A DNA stretch of 64,000 bases from Vulpes vulpes. Taxonomy: Eukaryota; Chordata; Mammalia; Carnivora; Canidae. The notes below the pieces were generated by a model. It worked only from the letters and a program-made list of their open reading frames with translations, made no database searches and was not told the DNA's origin. The position numbers and the translations under genes were made by a program. Location of the stretch: the NCBI RefSeq assembly GCF_048418805.1, contig NC_132788.1, positions 103,073,694 to 103,137,693 of the forward strand. The letters are read 5' to 3'. Positions within the stretch are counted from its first letter, which is position 1. Every line of letters begins with the position of its first letter. Below, in pieces: positions 63,904-64,000 of the stretch.

Positions 63904-64000
63904 AAGAAATGCTCTTTCAACGGAAGGTAAGTGCCTCTGAAGTAGTCATCCTTTCTATAGTAGCCTTGGAGTCCTGTATAACTTAAAATCAGACTGGCAC

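Overview
This window is nuclear DNA from a canid, most likely dog, wolf or a close relative. The main evidence is about 60 tRNA-derived SINEs of the carnivore SINEC type in both orientations. Many start with the G-rich tRNA-like head, carry a CT-rich stretch, end in an A-rich tail and are flanked by target-site duplications (TSDs). Several LINE-1 copies also have the canine 3' end. Coding density is low, as expected for a mammalian olfactory receptor/zinc finger gene cluster.

Four protein-coding loci are supported. Three are intact single-exon class II olfactory receptors of family 7: an OR7G-like gene at 4716-5654 (+), an unassigned OR7 member at 38980-39918 (-), and an OR7D2-like gene at 61107-62045 (+). 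Between the first two lies a KRAB/C2H2 zinc finger gene that I recognise as ZNF317. Its CpG-rich promoter is near 11.8-12.3 kb, six coding exons run from 19169 to 24300, and a poly(A) signal lies near 26067. The spliced frame gives 598 residues with a KRAB-A box, a KRAB-B-like exon and 13 fingers spaced exactly 28 residues apart. From memory of human gene order, OR7G - ZNF317 - OR7D2 matches human 19p13.2, so the block looks syntenic (canine chromosome 20 is my expectation).

Layout: 0-4.6 kb, repeats and relics, including a short U2 snRNA-like fragment. 4.7-5.7 kb, OR7G-like gene. 5.7-11.7 kb, SINEs, an LTR-like relic, a CTCF-like site and a 5'-inverted L1. 11.8-26.1 kb, ZNF317 with a SINE-rich first intron. 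26-38 kb, ancient L1/MIR/DNA-transposon relics and one L1 of about 2.65 kb. 39-40 kb, minus-strand OR. 40-52 kb, more SINEs and two younger L1 copies. 52.98-55.38 kb, a processed DPPA4 pseudogene that splits an older SINE and was later hit by three more insertions. 55.4-64 kb, SINEs, the OR7D2-like gene and a MIR.

The receptors and ZNF317 share no pathway visible here: the receptors would sense odorants in olfactory neurons and ZNF317 would be a nuclear KRAB repressor. The most unusual signals are non-coding. At least seven short A-rich inserts are flanked by direct repeats and contain no element body, as if only a retrotransposon tail integrated. One SINE carries a 31-base patch copied from about 1.15 kb away. 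A predicted upstream ORF in the ZNF317 leader runs through a splice junction, and CTCF-like motifs in convergent orientation bracket ZNF317.
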